A stretch of DNA of 64,000 nt. Source: Haloterrigena turkmenica DSM 5511. GTDB lineage: Archaea; Halobacteriota; Halobacteria; Halobacteriales; Natrialbaceae. The stretch covers positions 496,001-560,000 of the forward strand of contig NC_013743.1 in the NCBI RefSeq assembly GCF_000025325.1, in the 5' to 3' direction. Positions 30,799 through 40,218 of the stretch are shown one piece after another. Under the pieces are notes generated by a model. That model saw only the letters and a program-made list of their open reading frames with translations. It had not been told where the DNA came from and did no database searches. Numbering within the stretch: the first letter of the stretch is position 1; each line of letters starts with the position of its first letter. The position numbers and the translations under genes are program-made.

Positions 30799-31257
30799 TT
30801 ACGTCGGGTTGTCGCTGGCCAGCGAGTCGAACCGCTCTTGGGGCGACGGCTCCGACGCGCTCCGTCCGGGTCGTTTCGGGAGTTGCTGTGCCACGAGCAG
30901 GTCGCCGTCCTTGAAAATGACGCTCAGGATATCTCCCTCCTCGACCGACTCGAGCGTCGATCGGGGAGCCACGTGCTGATCGACGAGTTCACCGTCCGAC
31001 TCGAGCAGGAGGACGACGTGCCTCCCGTCGACGATCCGGTCGACGGTGCCGATATAGCGGTCCACGTCGGCCGATCCGCAACCGGCCGCGGCCGACTGCG
31101 ATCGAGCGCCGTTCGCGGGCAGTGACGGTCCGTCGTCGCCATTGCCCTCGTCGTTGTCGGCGGCGCCGGCCGTCGCGGCAGTGGCAACCGGTGCCAGTCC
31201 CAGCGAGCCGATCGTTCGAAGTACCGTTCGTCGCGTCGAGTGCTGTCGCGTCGACAT
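30799..31257 (-). CDS. Secreted Tat-signal protein with DUF3006-like domain
   Basis: The 152-residue protein starts with a twin-arginine signal (TRRTVLRTIGSLGLAPVATA) and is therefore probably exported folded. Residues ~65-125 (YIGTVDRIVDGRHVVLLLES, VEEGDILSVIFKDGDLL) look like the small beta-barrel DUF3006 domain found in secreted proteins. Haloarchaeal Tat substrates often stay attached to the membrane, but no lipobox is evident here. An 18-bp motif shared with the promoter of the neighbouring IclR gene lies 68 bp upstream of the start. Confidence 0.75.
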   Translation of the reverse strand: MSTRQHSTRRTVLRTIGSLGLAPVATAATAGAADNDEGNGDDGPSLPANGARSQSAAAGCGSADVDRYIGTVDRIVDGRHVVLLLESDGELVDQHVAPRSTLESVEEGDILSVIFKDGDLLVAQQLPKRPGRSASEPSPQERFDSLASDNPT

Positions 31258-31324
31258 ACCCCCGTTGGCCGCGCAATCACTGATAAAGGTGCGGCGGCAA
31301 CCGGCATCGCTTCTCGATCCGTTC

Positions 31325-31342
31325 GTTCCGCATAGTGAAACG
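31325..31342 (+). promoter_or_regulatory. Putative IclR operator, copy 1
   Basis: GTTCCGCATAGTGAAACG differs at one base from the copy at 32182-32199. The ends (GTTCC...GAAAC) form an imperfect inverted repeat, as in IclR sites. It lies upstream of the Tat-signal gene. Confidence 0.5.
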
Positions 31343-31386
31343 ATACACCGTCGATCCGATGCCGCTCCGAACCGATAGCGGTCGAA

Positions 31387-32151
31387 TCAGCCGTAGGCGA
31401 GGGTCACTCGAATCTCGTCGGCCTTGTCCCGGAGTAGGGTCGGCAGTTCCTCGTGGACGGCCTCGTCTTTGAATCGGCTCGTCGGTCCGAACACGCCCAG
31501 CGCGCCCAGCAGTTCGTCGTCGGGCGTGTAGACGGGGACGGCGACCCCGCGGAGGCCGTCCATGTGCTCCTGATCGTTCACGGCGTAGCCGCGCTCGCGG
31601 ATCCGCTCGAGGTCGGCGCTGAGTTCGTCGAGGTCGGTGATGGTGTTGTCCGTGACCGCCTCGAGGCCCGTCTCGTCGACGAACCGGGAGACGGCGTCGT
31701 CGTCCCACTCCGCGAGGATCGCCTTCCCCGACGCCAGCGTGTGCAGCGGCCGCCGCTTGCCGATAAACGTGTTCGAGCGACTCCCGTACCGGTGGACGTA
31801 GACGGCCTCGCCGCGCTCTTCGACGGTGAAGACCGCTCGCTCGCCCGTCTCCTGTCCGAGCTCGAACACCGTCCGCTTCGCGGCCGCGTACCCCGTCTCC
31901 CGGTTGCGGGCCTGCTCGCTGATCTCGAGCAGTCGGAAACCGATGTAGTGTTCGCCGTCGCGTTCGACGACGTACCCCATGTCGGTCAGCGTCGCGAGGT
32001 GGCGGTAGACGGTGCTCTTGCTCAACCCCGTCTGACGGGTGAGTTCTGTGATCGTGAGCCCGTCCGTTTCCGTGAGCGCCTCGAGGATTGCGAACGTCTT
32101 CCGCGTGGTCGAGACGCCTGCATCCGTTCCGTCCCCCTCGGTCGTGTCCAT
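31387..32151 (-). CDS. IclR-family transcriptional regulator
   Basis: A 254-residue IclR protein. The winged helix is visible (GLTITELTRQTGLSKSTVYRHLATL) and the effector domain has RPLHTLASGKAILAEWDDDAV and RGYAVNDQEHMDGLRGVAVP. It is transcribed away from its upstream motif at 32182-32199, which overlaps its likely promoter, so autoregulation is plausible. The next gene upstream, an acyl-CoA dehydrogenase, has a partial match (TCCGGATAG at 33587), suggesting a fatty-acid or organic-acid regulon. Confidence 0.95.
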   Translation of the reverse strand: MDTTEGDGTDAGVSTTRKTFAILEALTETDGLTITELTRQTGLSKSTVYRHLATLTDMGYVVERDGEHYIGFRLLEISEQARNRETGYAAAKRTVFELGQETGERAVFTVEERGEAVYVHRYGSRSNTFIGKRRPLHTLASGKAILAEWDDDAVSRFVDETGLEAVTDNTITDLDELSADLERIRERGYAVNDQEHMDGLRGVAVPVYTPDDELLGALGVFGPTSRFKDEAVHEELPTLLRDKADEIRVTLAYG

Positions 32152-32181
32152 ACGCGTACATACGGCACCGACTAGTTCAAT

Positions 32182-32199
32182 GTTCCGGATAGTGAAACG
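32182..32199 (+). promoter_or_regulatory. Putative IclR operator, copy 2
   Basis: GTTCCGGATAGTGAAACG begins 31 bp before the IclR start codon at 32151. A weaker relative (TTCCGAAAGATGAGACG) is at 32296-32312. Confidence 0.5.
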
Positions 32200-32403
32200 C
32201 GGTTGCAGAACTGCGGAACGCTCGTCGTCGTTATCGCGAGATCGTTCGCCGCTTTCCGGTATTTGAGATTACTATTCCGTGCTGCGGACGGTCTATTCCG
32301 AAAGATGAGACGTCCGTCGCGGATCAGACGACCGCCGCGGATCGATCCCTGCGGGTAACGGACTATAGTCTCGGACTCGGTTCGAGGCGACCGCCTCGAG
32401 ACG

Positions 32404-33567
32404 CTACTCGTAGGCCGGGATGCCCGTGAACTCCTCGCCGAGGACGAGCGTGTGAATGTCGTGGGTACCCTCGTAGGTGTAGACCGTCTCCATGTTGGCC
32501 ATGTGACGCATCGGCGAGTAGTCGGTGGTGATCCCGTTGCCGCCGAGCATCTCGCGGGCGATCCGGGCCTGATCGCGAGCCGTCCGGACGTTGTTTCGCT
32601 TGGCCATCGAGACGTGCTGCGGTCGCATCTCGCCGCGCTCCTTGAGTTCCGCCAGGCGGTAGGCGAGCAACTGGGCCAGCGTGATCTGGGTCCCCATCTC
32701 CGCGAGCTTGCGCTGCTGGAGCTGAAAGCGTCCGATCGGGCCGCCAAACTGATCGCGGTCTTTAGCGTACTGGCGGGCCTCCTCGAAGCAGTCGCGCGCG
32801 GCGCCGACGGCGCCCCAGGCGATCCCGTAACGGGCCTGCGTGAGACACGAGAGCGGTCCCTTCATCCCCGAAACGCCCGGCAGGACGTTCTCCTCGGGAA
32901 CGTGGACGTCGTTGAGGCCGATCTCGCCCGTGATCGACGCGCGCAGGGAGAGCTTCTCGGTGATCTTGTTGGTCGAGACGCCGTCGCGGTCGGTCTCGAC
33001 GAGGAAGCCGCGGACCGGGGTGTCGGGATCCGACTGGTCGCGCGCCCAGACGACCGCGACGTCCGAAATGGGCGAGTTCGTGATCCAGGTCTTCGAGCCG
33101 TTGAGGATGTAGCCGTCTCCGTCCCGCTCGGCGCGGGTTTCCATCGCCGACGGGTTCGAGCCGTGTTCGGGTTCCGTGAGGCCGAAACAGCCGACGGCTT
33201 CGCCCCGTCCGAGCGCGGGGAGCCACTCCTCCTTCTGCTCCTCGCTCCCGTAGGCGTGGATCGGGTACATGACGAGCGCGCCCTGCACCGACGCCATCGA
33301 GCGCAGCCCCGAGTCGCAGGCCTCGAGTTCCTGCATCAACAGGCCGTAAGCCGTCTCGGAGACGTTCGGCGAGCTGTAGCCCTCGAGGTTGGGGGCGTAG
33401 AAGCCGAGCTCGCCCATCTTCGGGATGATCTCTTTCGGGAACGTCCCGTTCTCGAAGTGTTCGCCGATGTCAGGTGTGACGTGCTCCGTAACGAACTCCC
33501 GGGCCGTATCGCGGATCATGCGCTCTTCCTGGTCCAAATCCGCCTCGAGATCGACGAAATCCAGCAT
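32404..33567 (-). CDS. Acyl-CoA dehydrogenase (glutaryl-CoA dehydrogenase-like)
   Basis: The 387-residue flavoprotein has the ACAD signatures GCFGLTEPEHGSNPSAMETR and NGSKTWITNSPISDVAVVWA. The C-terminal block ARDQARIAREMLGGNGITTD and YEGTHDIHTLVLGEEFTGI is closest to glutaryl-CoA dehydrogenases as I remember them. It oxidises an acyl-CoA and passes electrons to ETF. The start is ATG 33567; the longer open frame is non-family. It is divergent from a second acyl-CoA dehydrogenase 301 bp away. Confidence 0.93.
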   Translation of the reverse strand: MLDFVDLEADLDQEERMIRDTAREFVTEHVTPDIGEHFENGTFPKEIIPKMGELGFYAPNLEGYSSPNVSETAYGLLMQELEACDSGLRSMASVQGALVMYPIHAYGSEEQKEEWLPALGRGEAVGCFGLTEPEHGSNPSAMETRAERDGDGYILNGSKTWITNSPISDVAVVWARDQSDPDTPVRGFLVETDRDGVSTNKITEKLSLRASITGEIGLNDVHVPEENVLPGVSGMKGPLSCLTQARYGIAWGAVGAARDCFEEARQYAKDRDQFGGPIGRFQLQQRKLAEMGTQITLAQLLAYRLAELKERGEMRPQHVSMAKRNNVRTARDQARIAREMLGGNGITTDYSPMRHMANMETVYTYEGTHDIHTLVLGEEFTGIPAYE

Positions 33568-33868
33568 ACGTGATACTCTACCAATGTCCGGATAGGTATT
33601 ACGGTACATTCCGTCCGACGAATACGTTTCGAGGGAGCGTCGATTCCGGGGTGTGGTCCTCGCGGACCGGAGGGCTCGAGCCAAGTGATCTCGCCGCGAA
33701 CGTACTCGAGGATGGGTAGTGGCTGTCTAACAGGGAACACAGCCGTTTCGCTAGCGGGATCGACCTTTCGCGCGAACTCACTTAACAAAGTTAGAATCGC
33801 ATCGAGGATACTTTGCAACTGTTGAATATATCGAAGCTATTTTGGTTCCCGCAGTCGAGCAGTAGCAT
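33568..33868. promoter_or_regulatory. Divergent promoter region between two acyl-CoA dehydrogenase genes
   Basis: No gene is seen. Near the minus-strand gene, TCCGGATAG at 33587-33595 matches the centre of the IclR-type motif. Near the plus-strand gene, GAATATATCG at 33825 is a TATA-like site about 40 bp before the ATG. Confidence 0.45.
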
Positions 33869-35008
33869 ATGGCATTTACGTTGTCCGACGAACACGAGGC
33901 CATTCGCGAGGCCGTCCGCGAGTTCGGTGAGAATGAGATCAAACCGGTCGCCGAGGAACACGACCAGGAAGGGAAGTACCCCGAGGACCTCCGCCGGAAG
34001 GCCGCCAAGTACGACTTCGTCGCGCCGAGCATCCCGCTCGAGTACGGCGGTGCCGGGATGGACAAGATAGCCAGTACCATCGTCACCGAGGAACTCTGGC
34101 GTGCGGATCCGGGGATCGGCTCCGCGATCGGCAGCGCCGGATTCGGCTCGAGCATGATCATGGAGTTCGGCGACGAATGGATGAAAGAGGAGTGGTTGCC
34201 CAAGATCGCCGACGGCGAGATCGCGTCGGTGTCGATGATCTCCGAGCCCGCACACGGCTCGAACGTCGCCGGGATAGAGACGGTCGCCGAGAAGGACGGC
34301 GACGAGTACGTCGCCAACGGCAACAAGATGTGGATCACCAACGGGACCGTCGCCGACATCGGCGTCCTCATGGCCAAGACGAGCCCCGGTGAGGGCCATA
34401 AGGGCATCACCGCCTTCCTCGTCGAGATGGACTGGGACGGCATCACGACCGACAAGATCGACAACAAACTCGGTATCCGCGCCTCCGACCTCGCGGAGGT
34501 CGTTATCGACGACGTCCGTATTCCCGAGGAGAACGTCATCGGCGAGGTCGACAAGGGCTTCTACCAGCTGATGGAGTTCTTCGCCGCCGGTCGTGCCAAC
34601 GTCGCTGCTCAGGCCGTCGGCGCCGCCCAGGGCGCGCTCGACGCCGCCGTCGAGTACGCCAACCAGCGCGAACAGTTCGACCAGAAGATCAAGGAGTTCC
34701 AAGCCATCCAGCACAAGATCGCCGAGATGGCCACCAAGGTCGAGGCCGCCCGCTCGCTGACCTACCGCGCCGCGACCCAGGTCGAGCAGGAGAACCAGGA
34801 CATCGCCGCGCAGTACTCGAGCATGGCGAAGCTGTTCGCCTCTGAAATTTCCGTCGAGGTCGCCGACGAGGGCATTCAGGTCCACGGTGGCTCGGGCTAC
34901 GTCACCGACTACCCCGCCGAACGCTACTACCGCGACGCCCGCATCACAAAGATTTACGAGGGGACCAGCGAGATCCAGAAGAACATCATCGCCGACCAGA
35001 TCTTCTAG
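33869..35008 (+). CDS. Acyl-CoA dehydrogenase
   Basis: A 379-residue ACAD flavoprotein: SMISEPAHGSNVAGIETVAE, NGNKMWITNGTVADIGVLMA, RQ-type substrate loop (NQREQFDQKIKEFQAIQHKI), VHGGSGYVTDYPAERYYRDA and the end IYEGTSEIQKNIIADQIF. It carries out the first step of fatty-acid beta-oxidation. The following 3-hydroxyacyl-CoA dehydrogenase gene on the same strand (146 bp on) does the third step. Confidence 0.95.
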   Translation: MAFTLSDEHEAIREAVREFGENEIKPVAEEHDQEGKYPEDLRRKAAKYDFVAPSIPLEYGGAGMDKIASTIVTEELWRADPGIGSAIGSAGFGSSMIMEFGDEWMKEEWLPKIADGEIASVSMISEPAHGSNVAGIETVAEKDGDEYVANGNKMWITNGTVADIGVLMAKTSPGEGHKGITAFLVEMDWDGITTDKIDNKLGIRASDLAEVVIDDVRIPEENVIGEVDKGFYQLMEFFAAGRANVAAQAVGAAQGALDAAVEYANQREQFDQKIKEFQAIQHKIAEMATKVEAARSLTYRAATQVEQENQDIAAQYSSMAKLFASEISVEVADEGIQVHGGSGYVTDYPAERYYRDARITKIYEGTSEIQKNIIADQIF

Positions 35009-35154
35009 GTCGTTCGCTCCCACCCGTTTTACTGGCGGTCACGTCGCTCGAGCGTAGCGGTCGGGATCTGTTCGCGTCCTCGAGCGGTCGTCCTCACCCG
35101 GAAGCGGTCGTTCGAACGGGAACGCTTTTGACAGCTTCCGCTGTGGAATAGCAC

Positions 35155-36042
35155 ATGCAGATCGCAGTCCTCGGAGCGGGCAGTATGGGGCACGGAATCG
35201 CGCAGGTCTCGGCGATGGCGGGCCACGACGTCGTCCTGCGGGATATCGAGGCGAGCCTCGTCGAGGACGGCCTCGAGGGAATCCGAACTAACCTCCAGGG
35301 CGGCGTCGATCGAGACAAACTCACCGAGTCGGAGATGGAGGAGACCCTCGAGCGCATCGACGGGACGACCGACCTCGAGGCGGCCGTCGACGATGCGGAC
35401 CTCGTCGTCGAGGCGGTGCCCGAAGAGATGGACCTGAAACAGGAGGTTTTCGCAGACGTCGAGGCGGCGACCGGCGAGGAGACCGTCATCGCGTCGAACA
35501 CCTCCTCGCTCTCCGTGACGGAGATGGCCAGCGCACTCGAGCACCCCGAGCGCGCGGTGGGGCTGCACTTCTTCAACCCGCCCCATATCATGGACCTCGT
35601 CGAGATCGTGATCGCCGAACAGACCGACGAACGCACCGAGGCCTTCGCCGTCGACTACGTGCAGGGCATCGAGAAGGAGGACGTCGTCGTCCGCGACACG
35701 GCCGGCTTCGCGACCTCGCGGCTGGGCGTCGCACTCGGCCTCGAGGCGATCCGGATGGTCGAGCAGGGCGTCGCCAGCCCGGCCGACATCGACGCGGGGA
35801 TGGAACTCGGCTACGGCCATCCGATGGGGCCGATCGAACTGACCGACCACGTCGGGCTGGACGTCCGCCTGCACATCGCCGAACACCTCCGCGAGGAACT
35901 CGGCGAGCGGTTCAAGCCGCCACAGTCCCTGCGCCGGAAGGTCCGGGCTGGCAAGCTCGGCAAGAAGACCGGCGAGGGCTACTACGTCTGGGAAAACGGC
36001 GAGCGCGTCGGCACGAGCGGCGACTGGGGTACGGACGAATGA
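35155..36042 (+). CDS. hbd: 3-hydroxyacyl-CoA dehydrogenase
   Basis: The 295-residue NAD-dependent enzyme starts with the Rossmann motif VLGAGSMGHGIAQVSAMAGH. It also has the catalytic region ERAVGLHFFNPPHIMDLVEI (active-site His) and the C-terminal GYGHPMGPIELTDHVGLDV and GKLGKKTGEGYY. It oxidises 3-hydroxyacyl-CoA in beta-oxidation or the reverse in butyrate-type pathways. The gene behind it is a ruined enoyl-CoA hydratase, the enzyme that would supply its substrate. Confidence 0.96.
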   Translation: MQIAVLGAGSMGHGIAQVSAMAGHDVVLRDIEASLVEDGLEGIRTNLQGGVDRDKLTESEMEETLERIDGTTDLEAAVDDADLVVEAVPEEMDLKQEVFADVEAATGEETVIASNTSSLSVTEMASALEHPERAVGLHFFNPPHIMDLVEIVIAEQTDERTEAFAVDYVQGIEKEDVVVRDTAGFATSRLGVALGLEAIRMVEQGVASPADIDAGMELGYGHPMGPIELTDHVGLDVRLHIAEHLREELGERFKPPQSLRRKVRAGKLGKKTGEGYYVWENGERVGTSGDWGTDE

Positions 36043-36199
36043 TCGGATTCGCCGCGCTCGACGCTACTCTCGAGGCGGTCTCTTCCCGGTTGGCGGGCAC
36101 CCTGAGCGGAGACGGCAGTCGCCATCGAACGCACGAACGCCCCGAGGCGTCGACTAGCGGGTCCGCACCGAACTAACGGGCCGCCGCGGCCACGGCGGC

Positions 36200-36557
36200 G
36201 GACGCGATTCGCGTGTCCGTCTTCACCGGCGGGTGGGCTCGCGCGCGTTCGTTACCGGCGTGGACGTGATCGAATTCCAAGACCGGGGGTGCCTCTCAGA
36301 CGAACTCATCGCCGCCGCGGCGGCGAAAGAGATCAGCCTCGTCGACGGAGACGAGCTCAACGGTGTCTACGAATTCGGGAGTTCGGCGGCGGCAGCGACG
36401 AATCCGATCGTCTCGAGCCGCGAAGAGCGCTATGAAGAAGCGTTCGCGGACGGTGTTCGAGCCCGAGCCGAACCGTTCGGCCGGTTGCGATCGAAGACGA
36501 CACGAGGGAATCGAGGCGTTCCTCGAGAGCCGCGAACCGGAGTTCACCGGCGAGTAG
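36200..36557 (+). pseudogene. Decayed enoyl-CoA hydratase (crotonase)
   Basis: Crotonase-like pieces appear in order but in different frames. They are ADAIRVSVFTGG, RAFVTGVDVIEFQDRG (cf. the oxyanion-hole strand AFVAGADI-x-EF), EFGSSAAAATNPIVSSREER, ARAEPFGRL, EDDTRE and GIEAFLESREPEFTGE, the normal crotonase end. A one-base loss explains the shift between DDTRE and GIEAF. The central part is too short, so there is an internal deletion as well. Fatty-acid hydration must depend on another copy elsewhere. Confidence 0.65.
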
Positions 36558-37291
36558 TGAGACGACATAATATTCTATATCAATTAAAAGATCTCGTTCT
36601 ATCCTGTTATATTATGTTTTTAACGCTGTTCCACCGATCTCGATCGAGAGCGCCATATTTTCGCCGTTTAAGACCGTATAACGTTATTAGAACGAAAATT
36701 AAAACCCCCTATCTGACTGTTTCTGGTTGTCGACCGAATTGGACGTCAAAACCGGCTTATTCGTCCATATTTCGACGTTTCATTCGTTTTTCGGTGTTTC
36801 GACGTGTGAAAGTCGCGTTGAAAGCATCTGGGAGACATATATGACTGCTTTATGGTATTTTGGAAGATGAATGCGAGATCGACGCCAGCCGCTCGCGGGA
36901 TGGTCTTCGCGACGCGACTCTCGCGGTCCGCCTCCCCGACCGGGGTGGCCATCGCCGAACTCAGGCAAATAGGTGCTTCCGACTGTTTATTTGCTGTATA
37001 ATAATCCCAGAACGATTACTACGAACGGTCGATGGATCTGACCGGTCGGTCGTCACTCTCCCCGTTCCAGCGGTCGAACGTACGGACGCGTTCTACAGCG
37101 CACGCGAACGAGTTCGCCGCCGCTTCCATCGACTGCGCGCGTCCGATCATCGCCGGTCGCTTTCGTCGCACCGTCGACGCGTCCGACCCGCAAGTCGGAG
37201 TCGGCGAGCCCACGCCGGCGCTCGACACGTCGACCGAACCGATCACGCGCGGCGCGGACGCCGCCGCATCAGGACGATCGCATCACGAGGC
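36558..37291. other. AT-rich, gene-free region ahead of the glycan genes
   Basis: Positions 36560-36860 are clearly AT-richer than the surroundings (e.g. TTCTATATCAATTAAAAGAT). A TATA-like CTGTATAATAATCC is near 36990. Long open frames here read in unlikely composition and I do not accept them. Low GC beside surface-glycan genes often marks transferred DNA. Confidence 0.5.
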
Positions 37292-39043
37292 ATGAAACGA
37301 AGCATCACGAGCGGGTTTCTCTCGATCGTCAGCATCAAGTTCCTCCTCATCGGTCTCGATTTCCTCTCGTCACCGCTGTTGACCCGGTTTCTAGGAGAGG
37401 GGTACGGCGACTACGCGTTTCTGATGTCGATCTTTGCGATCTACATGATCTTCGTCAGTTCGGGTGTCGGCGACGGCGTACGAAAGTACGTCGCGGAGGA
37501 ACGCGACAGGGCTCACTGGGACGAACACGTCGTCGGATTCTATCTCCGGATGGCGATCCTACTCGCGGCGATCGGGTGTTTAGGACTCGCTCTCGCGGCG
37601 CAAACGGGGATCGTAACGTCCCGGCTCGGGACGTCGTATCGGACGTACTTCTATCTCCTCTCGTTGCTCGTGCTCTCCTCCCAGTTCCGCGAGTACACGC
37701 GGCGGACGCTCATGGGATTCGGTCTCGAGCGCTACTCCGAACCGCTGCTCTTCCTCGATAAAATCCTGTTCATCGTCGTCGGCGTCGGCCTCGCATTCCG
37801 CGGCCACGGCGTTCAGGGTGTGCTGATCGGCCACATGACTGGCGCGGTCACGACCTCGATCGTCGGGCTCGCACTGATAAACCGAACGGTGTCGCTGCGA
37901 ACCGCGATCGCCCGGATTCCGCCGAAAGACTTTCCGCGCCGCGAACTGTTCACTTTCAACGCGCTTAGCATCGTCTTGATCCTCTGTTTAACGTCGCTGT
38001 ACCAACTCGACGTCATGATGCTCGGGGTGCTCGGGACGACGCAGGAAACCGCCTACTACAAGATTTCGCTCACGATCGCGGAGTTCCTCTGGATCGTCCC
38101 GCTGGCGTTACAGAACGTGCTCTTGCACTCGACCTCGAACATCTGGTCGAATCGCAACCACGAGCGGATCAACTCGCTCGCCGCTCGCGTCACCCGGTAC
38201 ACGCTGTTGTTTACGTTACTGCTCGCAATTGGTATCGGCACGCTCGCCCCGGTTGCGCTCCCGATCGTGTACCCCGCCGAGTACATAGCGAGTTACGGTC
38301 CGATTCTCCTGTTGCTTCCCGGCTGCGTCGGGTTCGCGCTGGCGCGACCGATCCTCGCGATCGGACAGGGCAAAGGCGATCTTCACGTGCTGATCGCCTC
38401 GACCGGTGCAGCGGCGGTCGGCAACATCGCGCTCAACGCGCTGTTGATCCCCCGGTACGGAATGTACGGTGCGGCCGTCGCGACGAGCATCAGCTACGGG
38501 ACGATGTTCGTGTTTCACGTCTGGAGCGCCAGGGAAATCGGATTCGACCCGGTCACCGGTGCGCGGATTCCGCGGGTCATTTTCGCGGGCGGAGTCGCTG
38601 CGCTTCCAATCGGCCTACTGGTGCGATTTCTCGGGGATTCGATCTTCTCACTGGTCATCGTCCCTCCGATGGGTGCAGCGATCTTTCTCGTGGCCGCAGT
38701 CGTCGTCGGTGCGCTTGATGTCGAAGAAATTATCACCCTTCTCGAGGCCGCACCGGACCCGATTGGTTCGTTCGGCTCTACCCTCCGTGCTAAATTCGAC
38801 GGTGTCGACGATGACCACGGAGCGGACGACCACGAGGTCCCAGACGATGACGCGTCACCCGTCGGAGAGAGACAGCAACCGGAAGACCGAAGCACGGCGG
38901 CAGAAAGCAACGCGGTCTCGAGTTCGGACGCTCGCGAGCGACTGAACACGATCGAAACGAGGATCGAACGACAGAACGAACGGATCGAGAGCCAGCGGCA
39001 GACGATCGAGCAGTTGATCGACGAACTCCGCCGAGGGCGGTGA
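37292..39043 (+). CDS. Oligosaccharide flippase (Wzx/MATE-type) with C-terminal coiled coil
   Basis: This 583-residue membrane protein has 12-14 helices starting at SITSGFLSIVSIKFLLIGLD and belongs to the polysaccharide export (Wzx-like) family, which flips lipid-linked glycans across the membrane. The last ~60 residues are cytoplasmic: an acidic linker, then a coiled coil (RLNTIETRIERQNERIESQ). The ATG at 37292 is where family sequence begins; the open frame upstream to 36860 is not membrane-like. It is followed by GNAT and polysaccharide deacetylase genes on the other strand. Confidence 0.88.
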   Translation: MKRSITSGFLSIVSIKFLLIGLDFLSSPLLTRFLGEGYGDYAFLMSIFAIYMIFVSSGVGDGVRKYVAEERDRAHWDEHVVGFYLRMAILLAAIGCLGLALAAQTGIVTSRLGTSYRTYFYLLSLLVLSSQFREYTRRTLMGFGLERYSEPLLFLDKILFIVVGVGLAFRGHGVQGVLIGHMTGAVTTSIVGLALINRTVSLRTAIARIPPKDFPRRELFTFNALSIVLILCLTSLYQLDVMMLGVLGTTQETAYYKISLTIAEFLWIVPLALQNVLLHSTSNIWSNRNHERINSLAARVTRYTLLFTLLLAIGIGTLAPVALPIVYPAEYIASYGPILLLLPGCVGFALARPILAIGQGKGDLHVLIASTGAAAVGNIALNALLIPRYGMYGAAVATSISYGTMFVFHVWSAREIGFDPVTGARIPRVIFAGGVAALPIGLLVRFLGDSIFSLVIVPPMGAAIFLVAAVVVGALDVEEIITLLEAAPDPIGSFGSTLRAKFDGVDDDHGADDHEVPDDDASPVGERQQPEDRSTAAESNAVSSSDARERLNTIETRIERQNERIESQRQTIEQLIDELRRGR

Positions 39044-39111
39044 CGGGTTCGTTCTCGGCCTAGCGCTCGGTGATCGAGCGTACGAACGCGGTCACCGAAA
39101 ACGAGGTGCCC

Positions 39112-40209
39112 TCACCCGCTATCGACCTCGCAGAACGCGAGTCGCCAGTTCGCGCCGTCCGCGAGCCGGGTTCCGGACCGCGTCCAGTCCAGCGGTGGTG
39201 TCCCGGCCGGTCTGACGACGTGCGTCGACGACGAGGTGCCCCACTTCAGGGGCGCTCGCTGGTCGCTGTGAAAGCCCCGCGACCGCAACACCGACCGGGG
39301 GACCACCGACCCGGGAGCGGCGATGACGTCCGCATCGCCGGTTTCTCGAAGCACCGCGTCAAGAAGTGCAGCCAGTGTCGCCTGCCGGGACGGGGACGAA
39401 CTCGTCCCCGCTGCGAGCGGGAGGACGTCGAGGATTCGGACGACCGTCGGACCGCTCGTTCGATCCCGTCGACCGTAGACGACCGCTGCGACGGGCGCTC
39501 CGTCCCGCGTTGCGACGATCGTGCGGTACGTCCAGAGCGGATTCGCGAACCGCCACTCGTAGAACGTTTCGTCGCGAACGACGTGAAATTCCGGGACCGT
39601 CTCGGACGAAGCCAGCGTCGCGAGCAGCGAGGACGGCACGCGATCGTACCGCGAGAGTTCGACCGCATCGGTCGGATCGGCAAATCGATCCCGGATCGAG
39701 ACGTACCCGCTCGCCAGCGACCGAACGATCGGCTCGACCGGCTCGAGTTGGGGGAGCCACGCGGTCGGATTTTGGATTCGGTAGTACGTCTCTCGCTCGC
39801 TCGCGACCCGCCAGCCGAGTTTGAGATTCCCCGGAAGCGAGCGGTGGTTCGGGAAGTTGAAGAACAGATCCGCGTCGTCGTATCTGTCGATCGCCCGCTC
39901 GGTCAGCCGCGTGAAGAGTCCCCGACGCTGGTGCTCGGGACGGACCATCGAATCGCACGGCTGGAAGGCGCTGAACTCGTCGTCGCCCGCGGCGAGGCGG
40001 AGCGGGAAGAACGCCCGCGCGCCGACGAGTTCGTCGTCCCGCTGTGCAACCAGGATAGGAACGTGGTTAACGTACGGATTCCGTTCGTACTTCCACGTGA
40101 ACCAGTCGTTGCCCATTCGCCCGCCCAGTACGTCGGCGAACAGGTCGAGAAACGCGTCCCTATCGGCCGGTTCGTACTGTCGGATCTCGTACGGGTCCGA
40201 ATTGGTCAT
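39112..40209 (-). CDS. GNAT-family N-acetyltransferase, surface-glycan context
   Basis: The 365-residue protein has an N-terminal GNAT domain (YEIRQYEPADRDAFLDLF, then MVRPEHQRRGLFTRLTERA with the acetyl-CoA motif QRRGLF). A second half follows with WRFANPLWTYRTIVATRDGA, typical of two-domain GNAT/FemAB-like proteins in polysaccharide loci. It probably acetylates an amino sugar. It lies just downstream of the deacetylase gene on the same strand (9-bp gap), so the two may be an operon. Confidence 0.85.
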   Translation of the reverse strand: MTNSDPYEIRQYEPADRDAFLDLFADVLGGRMGNDWFTWKYERNPYVNHVPILVAQRDDELVGARAFFPLRLAAGDDEFSAFQPCDSMVRPEHQRRGLFTRLTERAIDRYDDADLFFNFPNHRSLPGNLKLGWRVASERETYYRIQNPTAWLPQLEPVEPIVRSLASGYVSIRDRFADPTDAVELSRYDRVPSSLLATLASSETVPEFHVVRDETFYEWRFANPLWTYRTIVATRDGAPVAAVVYGRRDRTSGPTVVRILDVLPLAAGTSSSPSRQATLAALLDAVLRETGDADVIAAPGSVVPRSVLRSRGFHSDQRAPLKWGTSSSTHVVRPAGTPPLDWTRSGTRLADGANWRLAFCEVDSG

Positions 40210-40218
40210 CGATAGACG

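Noticed and set aside
36039-36176. A 45-codon frame overlapping the 3-hydroxyacyl-CoA dehydrogenase stop
   Set aside because: No family, low acidity and no motif; overlap alone is not enough.
36233-36844. A 203-codon open frame on the plus strand
   Set aside because: Its first half is the decayed crotonase in one of several frames, and its second half runs through AT-rich non-coding text with un-haloarchaeal composition.
37019-37290. Coding frames directly upstream of the flippase ATG
   Set aside because: They lack family sequence and membrane helices; the flippase starts with its normal first helix at 37292.
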